Assembly (NCBI GenBank): GCA_017893485.1
Contig: CM030366.1
Span: forward strand, 204,336,326-204,400,325
Length of the DNA stretch: 64,000 nucleotides
Direction of reading: 5' to 3'
Source: Hemerocallis citrina
Lineage: Eukaryota; Streptophyta; Magnoliopsida; Asparagales; Asphodelaceae
Program-made: the position numbers and the translations under genes
Shown: piece after piece, positions 22,622 through 35,156 of the stretch
Numbering within the stretch: the stretch's first letter is position 1
How the letters are laid out: each line of letters opens with the position of its first letter
Notes under the pieces: generated by a model
Told to the model about the DNA's origin: nothing
Seen by the model: the letters and a program-made list of their open reading frames with translations, nothing else
Databases searched by the model: none

Positions 22622-23052
22622 TATTTCCTCTCACTCTCTTGAGTATGTCTTAAACTCACAATCCAACCGTATCTTTCCTCTCATTTACAATGAATCAAGA
22701 AGGTCGAGAAAGTGGAAATCCAAAGATGATCCATGGGATGCTTGACTCCTGCTGCACCACAACAGCATGTCACTACCCAACTACACTAGCTGGAAGATGT
22801 TGGCCTTTAGTGCACACAAAAGAACAACAATGACAAATTACAAAGAAGATAAGGATGGATATATTATCACTAATGATGGATATGGAGTATTTCAGAGTCG
22901 TTTTCCTACCACTTCATTTTCCACTTTTGGGTACACAATTAATCATGTTCTTACTATTATATCATCATCATCTAGATGCATGTAAAGTTTTAACGAAGCA
23001 GATTCGCTGCCTGCATTTTGTGCGTTACAGCTGGGAAAAAACTCGACTCCAA
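22622..23052. other. Intergenic, no gene seen
   Basis: Sequence between the Helitron-like element and the old Copia. No domain recognised in its short frames. Confidence 0.55.
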
Positions 23053-24115
23053 TGTTAGAAAATGGATATTTTGTACATCATATCATTTATGAACCAGTTT
23101 TTAAGCAAATTTTTTTAGTAAGATCCTCTATAAAATAGTGAGAGATCTTCATGGATTTGTGTTCTCTTTCGTGAGCAGATAAAAATTATATATTTACTTA
23201 CTCAAAACGGTTATCCGGTGAATGAGAAATTGTCTACCAAAGTGAGGCAGTTTCTTTTCTGAAAATGAGTTGAGGAATATTAGTCCCACATCGGAAAAAA
23301 CAAAGGATATAGAAGAGGATATATAATAACATATTTCTTTGCATTATAAGATAGCAAGTTAAGAGACTCGCGCTCAGGGGGATGCAAATCTTGGACCGGA
23401 TTACATGCGACTTGTGTGCACCCGCACGTCTTGCGGACAGACGTGAACCCACCCCGTGCAGAGCCAATTTTTGCTACAATTTTAATTTTCCAATCTGTAA
23501 CGGCTGAAATAAATGAAAAAAACTATTTTTTCTGCCATTTATTCACGTGACAGTTTTGTTTGCCGTTACAGTAGTGCATTCAATATTCTGTCTGTCGTTA
23601 TAGCCGATACATTCAGGAATTGTCTGTCGTTACAGTAGATGCAGTCAATGCATTGTCTGCCGTTACAGTGGATTAAGTCAAGGTATTGTCTGTCGTTACA
23701 ATTCTCACCCTGTCCCTATAAATAGAGGCTTCTCTCCCCTGAATCACACCACCAGAAACTATTCTCTTCCCAAACTCTCTGTTTTATGCTTGTTCCAATC
23801 TTCTGTCCTGCAGTGATAAATTTCAGACGCTGTCAAGTTCTAGAGCGTGACGTGGTGCCTGCATCAGCTCCACTTTTTGTTGCATCATGGGAGACAGACG
23901 CCTAGCAAGTTCTAGCACCTGGACGAGACAAAATCTATTTTAAGGAGATTGTACAATACCCAAGCCTCAACACAAATCGGTTTGGTTCTCTTTCTTCTCT
24001 GATTTTTTAGCATCTCAATCATATTTGGATTTATTGCAAACATTTTGTAACCAAAGTTGTAACAAAGAAAAAAAATTCTCAAAGTTGTTTTTATTGTGAT
24101 ACAAATATTATAAGA
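23053..24115 (+). repeat. Old Copia 5' LTR
   Basis: It starts TGTTAGAAAATGG. It contains degenerate repeats of CTGCCGTTACAG-like units at about 23570-23700, then a TATA box TATAAATA at 23717 and a C/A-rich leader. The right edge is placed by alignment with the young LTR, just before AACTTAAAACAG. The terminal CA is not preserved. Confidence 0.85.
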
Positions 24116-24224
24116 AACTTAAAACAGAATTTGATTTTCTTCCTTTCTAATTTTGATGCACTTCTTTTTATTCTCTTTTCATTCTGAAAAATTTGCACTC
24201 GTGTTGTGTGTTTTCATATTAAAA

Positions 24225-25742
24225 ATGAAAAAAGCATCGGAGAATGCTGTTGTTGCTGATGCGGCACAAGTACTGACTGTTGGTGTGGTATGAGTGCCAA
24301 TGTCAGCCGTTGTACATGTCTCAGTCTTCCATAGGGAGAAACCTGAGAAGTTCAACAGACAGAATTTCAAAAGGTGGCAACAAAAAATGATGTTCTACTT
24401 GACCACCTTGAATCTCGCAATATTCTTGAACGAAGAATATCCAAATCTTAAGAAAGACGAGCAAGATTATCAAGTCATCGCCACTGTGGATGCTTGAAAA
24501 AGTTCTGATTACCTTTGTAAGAACGACATAATGAACGGATTAGCCGATTCTTTGTACAATATTTATATTAACAAAAGAACTGCTAAAGAACTTTGGGAAT
24601 CTCTAGATCATAAATATAAAATTGAGGATGCCGACGCCAAGAAATTCATTGTGGGTCGCTTCCTAAATTATAAAATTGTAGATTTTAAAATGGTAATTAG
24701 TCAGGTTTAAGAAATTCAACTGATCCTGCATGAGATACATGCTAAAGGTATGAACTTAAGTGAAAGTTTCCAATTTGCTTGTATTATTAAAAAATTGTCA
24801 GCAGGTTGGAAAGATTTCAAAAACTACTTGAAGTATAAGCAAAAGAAAATGGGCATTGAGGATCTTATTATCAGGCTTCGTATTGAAGAAGACAATAGAT
24901 GATCTGAAAAAATTGGAGTCATCAGTCATGCGGCCAAGGCTAACGTGGTGGAACATAGTCAACGTTCCAAAAAGCACAACAACAAGGGGTCCAAGTTGGG
25001 GCTTAAGGGAAGAATCTTCAAGAACCCGAAGTTTCAGGGCAAGTGCTTCAACTGTAAAAAGATAGATCACAAGTCTATTGATTGCAGACTACCCAAGAAG
25101 AACATGAACAGAGAAGAAAATATTATTGAAGGCATTGCTCAAGACGTTTCTGATATCAACCTCTCAGTTGTGATTTCGGAGGTGAACATGATGGGTTCAA
25201 ACCCCAAGGAATGGTGGATTGACACTGGAGCTATTCGACACGTGTGCTCCAATAGAAATATGTTCTCCACTTTCGAACTATTAGAGAATGGAGAGAAGAT
25301 GCTTATGGGGAACTCGGCTAATTCAGAAAACAAAGGTCATGGCAAGGTGATCGTGAAGATAATTTCTGGAAAGAAACTGACTCTGAATAATGTTGCATAT
25401 GTTCCTGAAATTCGTAAGAACCTGGTATCTGGTTCATTGCTTTATAATCATGGATTTCGTTTAGAGTTTGAGTCGAACAAATTTGTTTTGTCGAATAGTG
25501 GAATGTATATAGGTAGAGGATACATGAGTGGTGGAATGTTTAAACTCAATATAATGACCATGGTCAATAATATCAATAAAGCTAGCTCTTCTACTTATGT
25601 GCTTGAGTCTTCAAATTTATGGCATGATATACTAGGACATGTTAATTATGATACTTTGTATAGATTAGTTAACTTGAATCATATCCTAACATTCAAATAT
25701 TGATTTCAAACATAAGTGTGAAACTTTTGTTGAGACAAAACT
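24225..25742 (+). pseudogene. Old Copia gag and start of pol, broken
   Basis: It is parallel to the young Copia frame: [20 protein letters not shown] (gag), a zinc knuckle CFNCKKIDHKSIDC at about 25048, the protease motif WWIDTGAIRHVC at about 25213, and the start of integrase to FKHKCETF. Stops include TGA at 24495-24497 and TAA near 24708, against TGG and CAA in the young copy. At the position where the young copy has TAG after FNG, this one has CAG. The frame is cut at 25742 by the Gypsy element. Confidence 0.9.
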
Positions 25743-28172
25743 TGTAACGCCCCGAATTCCAAATAAGAATGAATTCGAGATTCCACAGGATCTTTACTTC
25801 ACTTCGTACAATTTTACAGAGAAATTTAAAATTTTTTCAATAGTACATCAGAGTTATATTACACTTTGTTTACACAGCGGAAGAATAAAAAATTACAATG
25901 AAATAAATACAACATCTTTAAACAGAACAATATCACCATATCCACTTTATTCCTTCATGAACTTCCATTACCTGCATGTAAGACTGTGGGTACGTCAGTT
26001 GATTGCAACCGATGAAATGTTATACATGGCTATCATCTCTATGCCGAAGACAGTATAACGTTTACCATACTTTAACAAACCACAAACATCTTGAAATGAA
26101 ATAAAGGGTAGAAATATGATTACTCTAAACATGTAAGTGTATGTCATGCCTTAATGTCTAATGCACACAATTTTATACTAGGATGACACTAATGCACACT
26201 TGTTCGGATTCAATGCATCCCATACTACATAGGTCCAAGGGAAAGCACCTACGTATTCCACAATAAAAGGCTCGATCCCTCGCCATGAAACTACCCAGTA
26301 ATAAGACAAAGTTGAGATGTTCCATGAGTACACATTCCAACCCAAGAGAATCATTGCAGCCAATCCCCAACACGACTGTTATACAGACTCCTCGTCGTGC
26401 GAACCTCCCGCAAGTGCCCCTCTAGCTCCGGTATACGCATATACATGGAGTATGACAAACTATCTGCCCGACTACGCATAGTCCTGGATTTCAAATAAAA
26501 CTCATCTCCCACAGAGCAACATCAGTCCGTCGACTGGGTCTATAGTCCCGATAAATCGTCGCAGCCAACTCACCGACCGACTATATAGAGTGCCCCACTT
26601 ATGTTTGCCTAAGTCTTACTACAACTTTACTTATGTGCCTAGTTCTTAAGTTCAAGACATGAATAATTTATCAAACTTAGAATCAGTTTTACCTCTTACC
26701 GGTCTTACTCATAAATATGAAATAGCCTCATGGCCTTATCTCAAAAATATATTTCAAACCTTTCATTTCAAACAGTGCCGGTACCTGAGGTCTCACTAAT
26801 TCTAAATCACAATTTTTTCATGTACAAGAATCCATGAGTTATCATACTCTTCAATAACATGTCTTAAACTTGATTATTATCAACTTCAATTCATTTCATG
26901 ACTTAGTCAATGTCTCATTTTAACACTATTCATGATTTACTTTTTTACTCTTAATTCTTTCCAATCAATGATTCTACTCATGCATTCATCTAATTTAAAC
27001 TCATGGTCAAATTTGAGTACATCCAGAAATTCATTCAACATAATTGCATTATCTTAACAAGGGAAACTAATTCTCACATCAAAATCTTACTTCTAAGGAT
27101 GAAAATCTTTTTTTAAAAAATATTTTTCAACTTGAGAACAAAATTTTATTCAATCTCAAAAATGTCTCTTTTACTTCTCAAATATACATAAAACTCTTTG
27201 AAACTATTTTAATAAATTCCCCATTTCATTTTATAACACTAGGACTTTTTCCAAATTTCTCAAATGCATTAGGACTCCCCAAATGTATTAAAACCCTCAG
27301 CAAAAAAAATATTTGCTAACCCTGGGTTTCGAACCCAAGCCAACAGAGCCAGCGCCCAAGTCAGAGCGCGTCAACCAGTAAGTCTATTTGGACTTATTGT
27401 TCAAAGGCTTTAACGAAAGTCTCTAATGTTCATTCTAGGTTTTCGGGTGAATTTTAAAACAACAAAAAAAAAGTTATATACTTGGCCCAGCGGGTTTCGA
27501 ACCCAGGACCACAGAGAAAGTCGACGCAACCTCCGACCACTAGGCCAAGTGCGCCAGTTGACATAGAGTTTATTCCTTTGCTTTTTCTCAAAACTTTCTG
27601 GTATCTCTTTTCTCTCATAGAAACTCGATTTCTCTTATTTGTTCTAATATTTTGTTAGACTGAATTTCATTCATACAATTTCGAGTTTACTCTTTAACAG
27701 TAACTTATAGATTTATAAATCTTATTTTAAAGAATCTTATTTTAAAGAATTTCCTTCCCCCCCAAGCCAAAACCGGCCCTTTGTACCAACAGACCAAAAA
27801 TCAAGTGTGCACATGCACATGCACACAAAACAACCTTAATACAATTGTATAGTTCTAATTGGGTACTAGATTTTTGTAGCTTGCCATGTATTGGTTTATG
27901 TTCAACCTAATTTAGGTTGTAATTAGTGGGCTTGAATTATGGGCTTTCATTTGATTTAACTAATTTAATTATCCTAGTGGGCTCTTCTCCTAATTGGGCT
28001 AGATTTTAATCTATAGGTCCATGGATCAAAAGTAGGCTAATTAAAACTTATGTATGCTAAAAATTTGTAAAATAAGAACAACAAAATGAGAATAAAAATT
28101 TGCATGTGCATCACACATGCAAAAATCAAAAAAATGCATTTTTAAATTCAAATAAATTGTGGGGGTGTTACA
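25743..28172 (-). repeat. Gypsy 3' LTR (shortened)
   Basis: It aligns with 31963-35151 at what looks like a few differences per hundred bases, except that about 785 bp corresponding to 33956-34740 is missing. At the junction, CTTATTTTAAAGAAT is present twice in a row (27721-27750). The lost segment contains the TATA box. Confidence 0.92.
27481..27549 (-). other. tRNA-like segment inside the Gypsy 3' LTR
   Basis: On the minus strand a 69-nt segment starts CTTGGCC and ends GGCCAAG, a perfect 7-bp acceptor-like stem. It contains TGGCCTAGTGG (A-box-like) and GGTTCGAAACC (a perfect B box). A second GGTTCGAAACC lies at 27325-27335. Two unpaired bases too many in the 3' part and no clear anticodon arm argue against a working tRNA. 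A tRNA-derived SINE head or captured tRNA is likely. Confidence 0.6.
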
Positions 28173-28190
28173 ATACTCCCTTCCTGGAAT
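28173..28190 (-). promoter_or_regulatory. Gypsy polypurine tract
   Basis: On the minus strand CCAGGAAGGGAGTAT lies immediately before TGTAACACC of the 3' LTR. This is the usual place and composition for the plus-strand primer. Confidence 0.7.
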
Positions 28191-28255
28191 AGTTCCGTCC
28201 CCGGAACTACACTTAGGATCGAGAAAGAGGAAAAAGAAAAAGTTTACAAAAATTT

Positions 28256-31200
28256 TCAGTGGAAGAGCTCAGGGTGATTTTTCATCATCTTTTCCTCGGA
28301 TTCCCAAGTGGCCTCCTCAACAAACTGGTTCCTCCAAATGACTTTGACCATAGGTATCGTCTTGTTTCTCAAGACCTTTTCTCGAAGTTCCACGATCTCA
28401 ATAGGACGCTCAGCATAGCTCAAATCCAGTTGTAAACCTTCTGGCACTTCTGGCAAATGATGACTCGGGTCAAGGACATAACCTCTTAGTATGGACACAT
28501 GAAAGACATTGTGTACTTGGGCCAACTCTTTCGGTAGTTCTAACCGATAAGATGTCTTCCCAATCCTCTTCAATATCTTGTAGGGTCCAATGTATCTCGG
28601 GACTAATTTTCCTTCCCTTCCGAACCGAATCACCCCTTTGGACGGAGACACCTTCCCAAAGACATAGTCGCCTTCATCAAACTCCAGGTCTCTCCTCCTA
28701 TTGTCGGCGTAACTCTTTTGCCTGCTCTGTGGATCAACCAACATTTTTCTGATCAGCTGAATCTTTTCTGAGATCTGCTGCACAATTTCTGGTCCATATA
28801 GCTGCCTTTCTCCCACTTTATACCAACAAACCAGAGTCCTGCATTTTCTTCCATATAGAGCTTCATATGATGTCATTCCAATGCTTGCCTGAAAGCTGTT
28901 GTTGTAGGAAAATTCCACAAGATCTAAATGGCTCTCCCAGCTGCCACTGAAATTCAACACACAACACCTCAACATATCCTCCAGCACCCTGTTGACTCTC
29001 TCAGTCTGCCCATCAGTTTGAGGGTGAAAAGCGATACTGAAACCAGTCTTTGTCCCTAAAGCTGCTTGAAGACTTCTCCAGAAATGCGAAGTGAAACGTG
29101 AATCTCGATCGGATATGATTAACAGTGGAACTCCATGAAACTTCACAATCTCACCCACATACATCTCTGCCAGCTTCTCCATTGACCAAGTAAGCTTCAT
29201 TGCCAAGAAGTGAGCTGACTTGGTGAGTCGGTCCATTATTACCCAAATTGTGTCATTGCCTTTGGAACTCTTGGGTAAACCCGTGATGAAATCCATGCTG
29301 ATACAGTCCCATTTCCACTTCGGGAAGGGTAAAGGCTGCAACAACCCGTCGGGCTTCTGATTTTCTGCCTTGACCCGCTGACAAATTACACACCTGGCAA
29401 CAAATTTGGCTATATCTCGCTTCATCCCTGACCACCAGAAGTATAGCTTTATATCCTTGTACATTTTGGTACTCCCTCGATGTACTGATAAAAAAGCAGC
29501 ATGTGCCTCTTGAAGAATACTTTCTTTCAGTTCCGCTAGATCTGGCACACACAACCGCTCGCCATATCGCAGCACTGTATCCTTCACCTGAAACTCTGAC
29601 AATCTGTTAATACCAACTTGCTCTATCATCTTCTGGATCTCTGGATCTGTCTTCTGACCATCAATAATTCTATCTTTTAAAGTGGGTTGAATCCTCAATT
29701 GAGCTAAGAAAGCTTCCACACCTTGTAAGACCACTTCAATCCCTGCTCGGTCAAATTTTTCTGCCAATTCCTTCTGAGTTATGATCAGCTGAGACAAACT
29801 GCACTTTCTGCTGAGCCCGTCTGCCACAACATTTGCCTTGCCTGGATGGTATTTGATTTCTGGTCGGATATATTCCAACACTTCTAACCATCTTCTCTGC
29901 CTCAAATTTAGGCCCCTTTGCTGATAGATGTATTTCAGGCTCTTGTGATCCGTGTACATGTTGACCTTTTCTCCGTATACATAATGCCTCCATTGCTTCA
30001 AAACAAAGATGATTGCTTCCAGCTCCAAATCATGGGTTGGATAATTCTTTTCATGAGGTCTCAGCTGCCTAAACCCATAAGCAATTACCTTCCCTTCCTG
30101 CATCAGCACACAACCCAATCTGCGATGGGAAGCATCGCTGTAGATATCGTAGTTGACTGCTGCTCTTGGCAACGCCAGAATGGGAGAGGTAGTCAACCTT
30201 TCCTTTAACTCTTGGAAACTAGCTTCACATTGCTCCGACCATTTGAAACTCACATTCTTCCTCGTGAGCCCCGTGAGTGGCACTGCTAGCTGGGCGTAAC
30301 CTTGAATGAACTTCGGTAATATCCAGTCTAGCCCAAAAAGCTCCTGATCTCCTTCACTGTGGTTGGTCTTAGCCAGTCTTTCACAACTTCAACTTTCTGC
30401 GGGTCAGTAGCTACTCCCTCCTTAGAAAGGATGTGACCCAGGAAGGCGACTTCGATTTTTCAGAAGTCACATTTGGATAACTTCGCATATAGCTGATGTT
30501 CCTGTAGCTTCCTTAAAACCTCTGCTAAGTACTTTGCATGCTCCTCTTCTGTCTTGGAATAGACCAATATGTCGTCAATGAATACAACGACAAAAGAATC
30601 GATGAAAGGCTGCAAAACTCTGTTCATCATGCCCATAAAAATAGCCGGTGTATTTGTGACTCCAAATGGCATGACTAGGAACTTATAGTGACCATGCCTG
30701 GTTCTGAAAGCCGTTTTGTGCACGTCGTCTTCTTTCACTTGGACTTGATGATATCCTGACCGCAGATCTATCTTGGAGAAAACTGCTGCTCCTTGTACAT
30801 GGTCAACCAAGTCATCGATACGAGAAATGGGGTACTTGTTCTGTACAGTTACCATGTTCAACTCTCTATAGTCGATACACATTCTCATTGATCCATACTT
30901 CTTCTTCATTAAAAGAACTGGGGCTCCCCATGGTGATGCACTTGGCCTGATAAATCCTTTGCTCAATAATTCTTCGATCTGCTTCTTGATCTCATCTTGT
31001 TCAACTGGTGCCATTCTGTATGGTGCCTTGAAAATAGGAGCACTTCCTGGTTGAACAATGATGCTGAACTCTACATCTCGATGAGGGGAAGTCCTGGTAG
31101 ATCATCAAGAAATACAGCTGGGAATGCTCAGACAACTGGGATCTGCTTTACTTCATCTAGGACTTTCTGCTCTGACAAAGCTGCTACTATCTGCTTACAC

Positions 31201-31808
31201 TTTCTTTTACCTTGGAATGTAACAGATGGTCCACCTGGAGCCTTCACCAAAACTTCCTGCTCTTACATTCGATGGTGGCACTGTACACTGACATCCAATC
31301 TATGCCAATAATGACGTCGACTCCAAGAACTGCCAATTCAATGAGGTAGATGTCTTCAAAGCTCTGCTGTTGCTCTTCCTTGTCCCAATGAGTGATGTGG
31401 TCCAACCTGGCGAAATGTCGATCATTTACGAGTCGGACCTTCTCAAACATCGCACACTTGAAAGCTTAGCTCTCGGATGCGCTCCTTGTCTTCAGCCCTT
31501 TGTAACTCCAAGTAGTTAATTCTCCACTTTTGAGCATCCAATTCCCGTTGAAGAGAAGTAACAATGTTATTTGGGTTATCTGGAACAAGTTCTTCTTTTG
31601 AGGAGTCTTCGGGAAGATCAGGCGGAGGTGGAGTAATCTCCCTGGACTCGGGAAATTCTTCTTTTATCTCAAATGGTTCTTCTTCCTCCTCCTCCTCCTC
31701 TGGTTCTTCTTCTGTGTCCTCTTCTTCTTCTTCCATTGGTTCTTCCTCCTCATCCTCGGGGTGAACAAACCAAGGCGCATTGTTCTGGTGATCATACTGA
31801 TTGGCCAT
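28256..31808 (-). pseudogene. Gypsy gag-pol remnant, chromodomain-bearing
   Basis: In transcription order: a gag start with a very acidic tract (MANQYDHQNN, runs of Glu; 31808-31443); then directly the end of the protease (VIIGIDWMSVYSATIEC), so the gag core, zinc knuckle and protease active site are missing; then reverse transcriptase from 31014 ([25 protein letters not shown]), ending at TGA 30462-30460 where tryptophan is expected; a frameshift near 30340; and a 675-codon open frame 30283-28256 with RNase H (YSDAS, TDHKSLKYI), integrase (CVICQRVK, SMDFITGLP, SDRDSRF, TERVNR), a GPY segment and a chromodomain (VKVIWRNQFVEEATWESEE). The RNase H to chromodomain half looks intact. The chromodomain is thought to steer insertion to heterochromatin. 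Confidence 0.92.
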
Positions 31809-31948
31809 CTTATAGGGAAAAGGAGGAGGAAAATGTCATCTTATAGAGCAACACAAACATAAGTTTAAATCTCTATAATTCGAAACTCACACGCTAGTGT
31901 CCACTCTAGGGTGTCGTTCCTTATAAATTTGTACTACTTGTGAAGCAT

Positions 31949-31960
31949 GCTCTGATACCA
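31949..31960 (-). promoter_or_regulatory. Gypsy primer binding site (tRNA-iMet)
   Basis: TGGTATCAGAGC on the minus strand, two bases inside the 5' LTR. It is complementary to the 3' end of initiator methionine tRNA, the standard primer for many plant LTR elements. Confidence 0.95.
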
Positions 31961-33700
31961 TCTGTAACGCCCCGAATTCCAAATAAGAATGAATTCGAGA
32001 TTCCACAGGATCTTTACCTCACTTCGTACAATTTTACAGAGAAATTTAAAACTTTTTAATAGTACATCAGAGTTACATTACACTTTGTTTACACAGCGGA
32101 AGAATAAAAGATTACAATGAAATAAATACAACATATTTAAACCGAACAGTATCAGCATATCCACTTTATTGCTTCATGAACTTCCATTACCTGCATGTAA
32201 GATTGTGGTACGTCAGTTGATTGCAACCGAAGAAATGTTATACACGGCTATCATCTTTAAGCCGAAGACAGTATAACCATCACCCTATTTTAACAAACCA
32301 CAAACATCTTGAATGAGATAAAGTGTAGAAATGTGATTACTCTAAACATGTAAGTGTATGCCATACCTTAATGCCTAATGCACACAATTTTATACTAGGA
32401 TGATACTAATGCACACTTGTTTGGATTCTATGCATCCCATACTACATAGGTCCGAGGGCAAGCGCCTACGTACTCCACAATAAAGAGTTCGATCCCTTGC
32501 CATGAAACTACCCAGTAATAAGACAAAGTTGAGATATTCCACGAGTACGGATTCCAGCCCAGGAGAATCGTCGCAGCCAATCCCCAGCCCGACTGTTATA
32601 CAGACTCCTCGTCTTGCGAACCTCCCGCAAGTGCCCCTCTAGCTCCGGTATACGCATATACATGGAGTATGACAAACTATCCGTCCGACTACGCATAGTC
32701 CTGGATTTCAAATAAAACACGTCTCTCACAGAGCAACATCAGTCCGTCGACTGGGCCTATAGTCCCGATAAATAGCCGCAGCCAACTCACCACCCGACTA
32801 TATAGAGTGCCCCACTTATGTTTGTCTAGGTCTTACTACAACTTCACTTATGTGCTTAGTTCTTAAGTTCAAGACATGAATAATTTATCAAACTTAGAAT
32901 CAGTTTTACCTCCTACCAGTCTTACTCATAAATATGAAATAGCCCCATGGCCTTATCTCAAAAATATATTTCAAACCTTTCATTTCAAACAGTGCCGGTA
33001 CCCGAGGTCTCACTAATTCTAAATCACAATTTTTTCATGTACAAGAATCCATGAGTATTCATACTCTTCAATAACATGTCTCAAACTTGATTATTCTCAA
33101 CTTCAATTCATTTCACGACTTAGTCAATGTCTCATTTTAACACTATTCATGATTTACTTTTCTACTCTTAATTCTTTCCAATCAATGATTCTACTCATGC
33201 CTTCATCTAATTTAAACTCATGGTCAAATTTGAGTACATCTAGAAATTCATTCAACATAATTGCATTATCTTAACAAGGGAAACTAATTCTCACATCAAA
33301 ATCTTACTTCTAAGGATGAAAATCTTGTTCAAAAAAATAATTTTTAACTTGAGAACAAAATCTTATTCAATCACAAAAATGTCTCTTTTACTTCTCAAAT
33401 ATACATAAAACTCTTTGAAACTATTTTAATAAATTCCCCATTTCATTTTATAACACTAGGATTTTTTTTCCCAATTTCTCAAATGCATTAGGACTCCCCA
33501 AATGTATTAAAACCCTCAGCAAAAAAAATATTTGCTAACCCTGGGTTTCGAACCCAAGCCAACAGAGCCAGCGCCCAAGTCAGAGCGCGTCAACCAGTAA
33601 GTCTATTTGGACTTATTGTTCAAAGGCTTTAACGAAAGTCTCTAATGTTCATTCTAGGTTTTCGGGTGAATTTTAAAACAACAAAAAAAAAAGTTATATA

Positions 33701-33769
33701 CTTGGCCCAGCGGGTTTCGAACCCAGGACCACAGAGAAAGTCGACGCAACCTCCGACCACTAGGCCAAG
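33701..33769 (-). other. tRNA-like segment inside the Gypsy 5' LTR
   Basis: It is apparently identical to 27481-27549: CTTGGCC / GGCCAAG ends, an A-box-like TGGCCTAGTGG and the B box GGTTCGAAACC. Its presence in both LTRs shows it was part of the element before this insertion. Confidence 0.6.
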
Positions 33770-34549
33770 TGCGCCAGTTGACATAGAGTTTATTCCTTTG
33801 CTTTTTCTCAAAACTTTCTGGTATCTCTTTTCTCTCAGAGAAACTCGATTTCTCTTATTTGTTCTAATATTTTGTTAGACTGAATTTCGTTCATACAATT
33901 TCGAGTTTACTCTTTAACAGTAAGTTATAGATTTATAAATCTTATTTTAAAGAATAAAACAACCTTCAAATCCGTTTCCTTTTATTTGATAACACAAATT
34001 TGCATTTATACTTTTTAATTAGATATAGCATATTATATTTTCTATAAACACTCAAATGAGTTTCATAACATCAAATATTCTTTACAATAATTTGTTTACT
34101 TATCAATTGTTCACATAGAATTTTCTATATTCATGTATACTAATGTAAGACAAATAATCAATCAATTCTTTTTCTCATTAACCCCTAACATGATTTAATT
34201 TAATTTGTTAATCAAACATGGATTACTATCATTCTCATCTCATACAATGGCATGGATCACATAAGAAATTCCATACTACTCATTATTTATTACTTAGCAT
34301 GCATTATTCTACAATTAGAAAGTATAGGAACACCCACCTTTTTGAAGCTTGACTAATGAAAGAAAAGAACACCACTTCTAGCTCCAAGGCAACTCCTAGC
34401 TCCTAGCAAGGCTTCTCCTCCTAGCAATGACTTCTTCTCCTAGCAAGAATTTCCTCCAAGCAATGAAACTCTCTTACTCTCTTTCTTTTCTTTTCTTCTT
34501 TTATTTTGTTATTGTTTTTGGTGCAAAGAAGAATGAGAAATGGGGGCTC

Positions 34550-34557
34550 TATTTATA
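34550..34557 (-). promoter_or_regulatory. Gypsy U3 TATA box
   Basis: TATAAATA in the context CCCTATAAATAGAGCC on the minus strand, about 600 nt into the 5' LTR. It is the likely core promoter and is absent from the shortened 3' LTR. Confidence 0.75.
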
Positions 34558-35156
34558 GGGTTTTGTGAGGGTCTAAAGTGCAAAAAATCTCACCCTAATA
34601 ACTCTTTTTTTAATTCATACAACCCTCCATTTTCCTAACTCCTAAAACCTCCATCTCTTCACCTTTCCACCCTTTCAAAAGCTTAACTCCCATAACCTCC
34701 CAAACTCTTCATCTCCCCACTACTCTCACATTCATTCTCTCCTTCCCCCAAGCCAAAAACCGGCCCCCTTGTACCAACAGACCAAAAATCAAGTGTGCAC
34801 ATGCACATGCACACAAAACAACTTTAATACAATTCTATAGTTCTAATTAGGTACTAGATTTTTGTAGCTTGCCATGTATTGGTTTATGTTCAACCTAATT
34901 TAGGTTGTAATTAGTGGGCTTGAATTATGGGCTTTCATTTGATTTAACTAATTTAATTATCCTAGTGGGCTCTTATCCTTAGATTTTAATCTGTAGGTCC
35001 ATAGATCAAAAGAAAGCTAATTAAAACTTATGCATGCTAAAAATTTGTAAAATGAGAACAACAAAATGAGAATAAAAATTTGCACGTGCATCACACGTGC
35101 AAAAATTAAAAAAATGCATTTTTAATTTCAAATAAATTGTCGGGTGTTACAAAAGT

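Larger units (their letters stand above)
25743..35151 (-). mobile_element. Chromovirus-type Gypsy retrotransposon nested in Copia
   Basis: LTRs are at 25743-28172 and 31963-35151, with TGTAACGCCCC and GGTGTTACA edges. The flanks AAACT and AAAGT fit a 5-bp target duplication with one change. On the minus strand the 31963-35151 copy is the 5' LTR. Next to it lies GA then TGGTATCAGAGC, the initiator methionine tRNA primer site. A purine-rich tract, AGGAAGGGAG, borders the 3' LTR. Pol runs reverse transcriptase, RNase H, integrase, chromodomain. This order and the chromodomain place it among chromoviruses, probably near Tekay/Del. Most of gag and protease is deleted and pol is frameshifted. Confidence 0.93.
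31963..35151 (-). repeat. Gypsy 5' LTR (full length)
   Basis: 3,189 bp. It keeps the U3 segment missing from the other LTR, with a minus-strand TATA box at 34550-34557, followed downstream by repeats of CTAGGAG/CTTGCTAGGAG type (34385-34465). It carries the same tRNA-like 69-mer at 33701-33769 and a second B box near 33558. Confidence 0.93.

Noticed and set aside
27481..27549. A functional tRNA gene
   Set aside because: The acceptor-like stem and B box are good, but the 3' side has extra bases, the T stem is imperfect and I could not place an anticodon arm. It is also part of both LTRs.
28552..28752. Plus-strand frames opposite the Gypsy pol
   Set aside because: They are shadows of the minus-strand RNase H, integrase and chromodomain frame.
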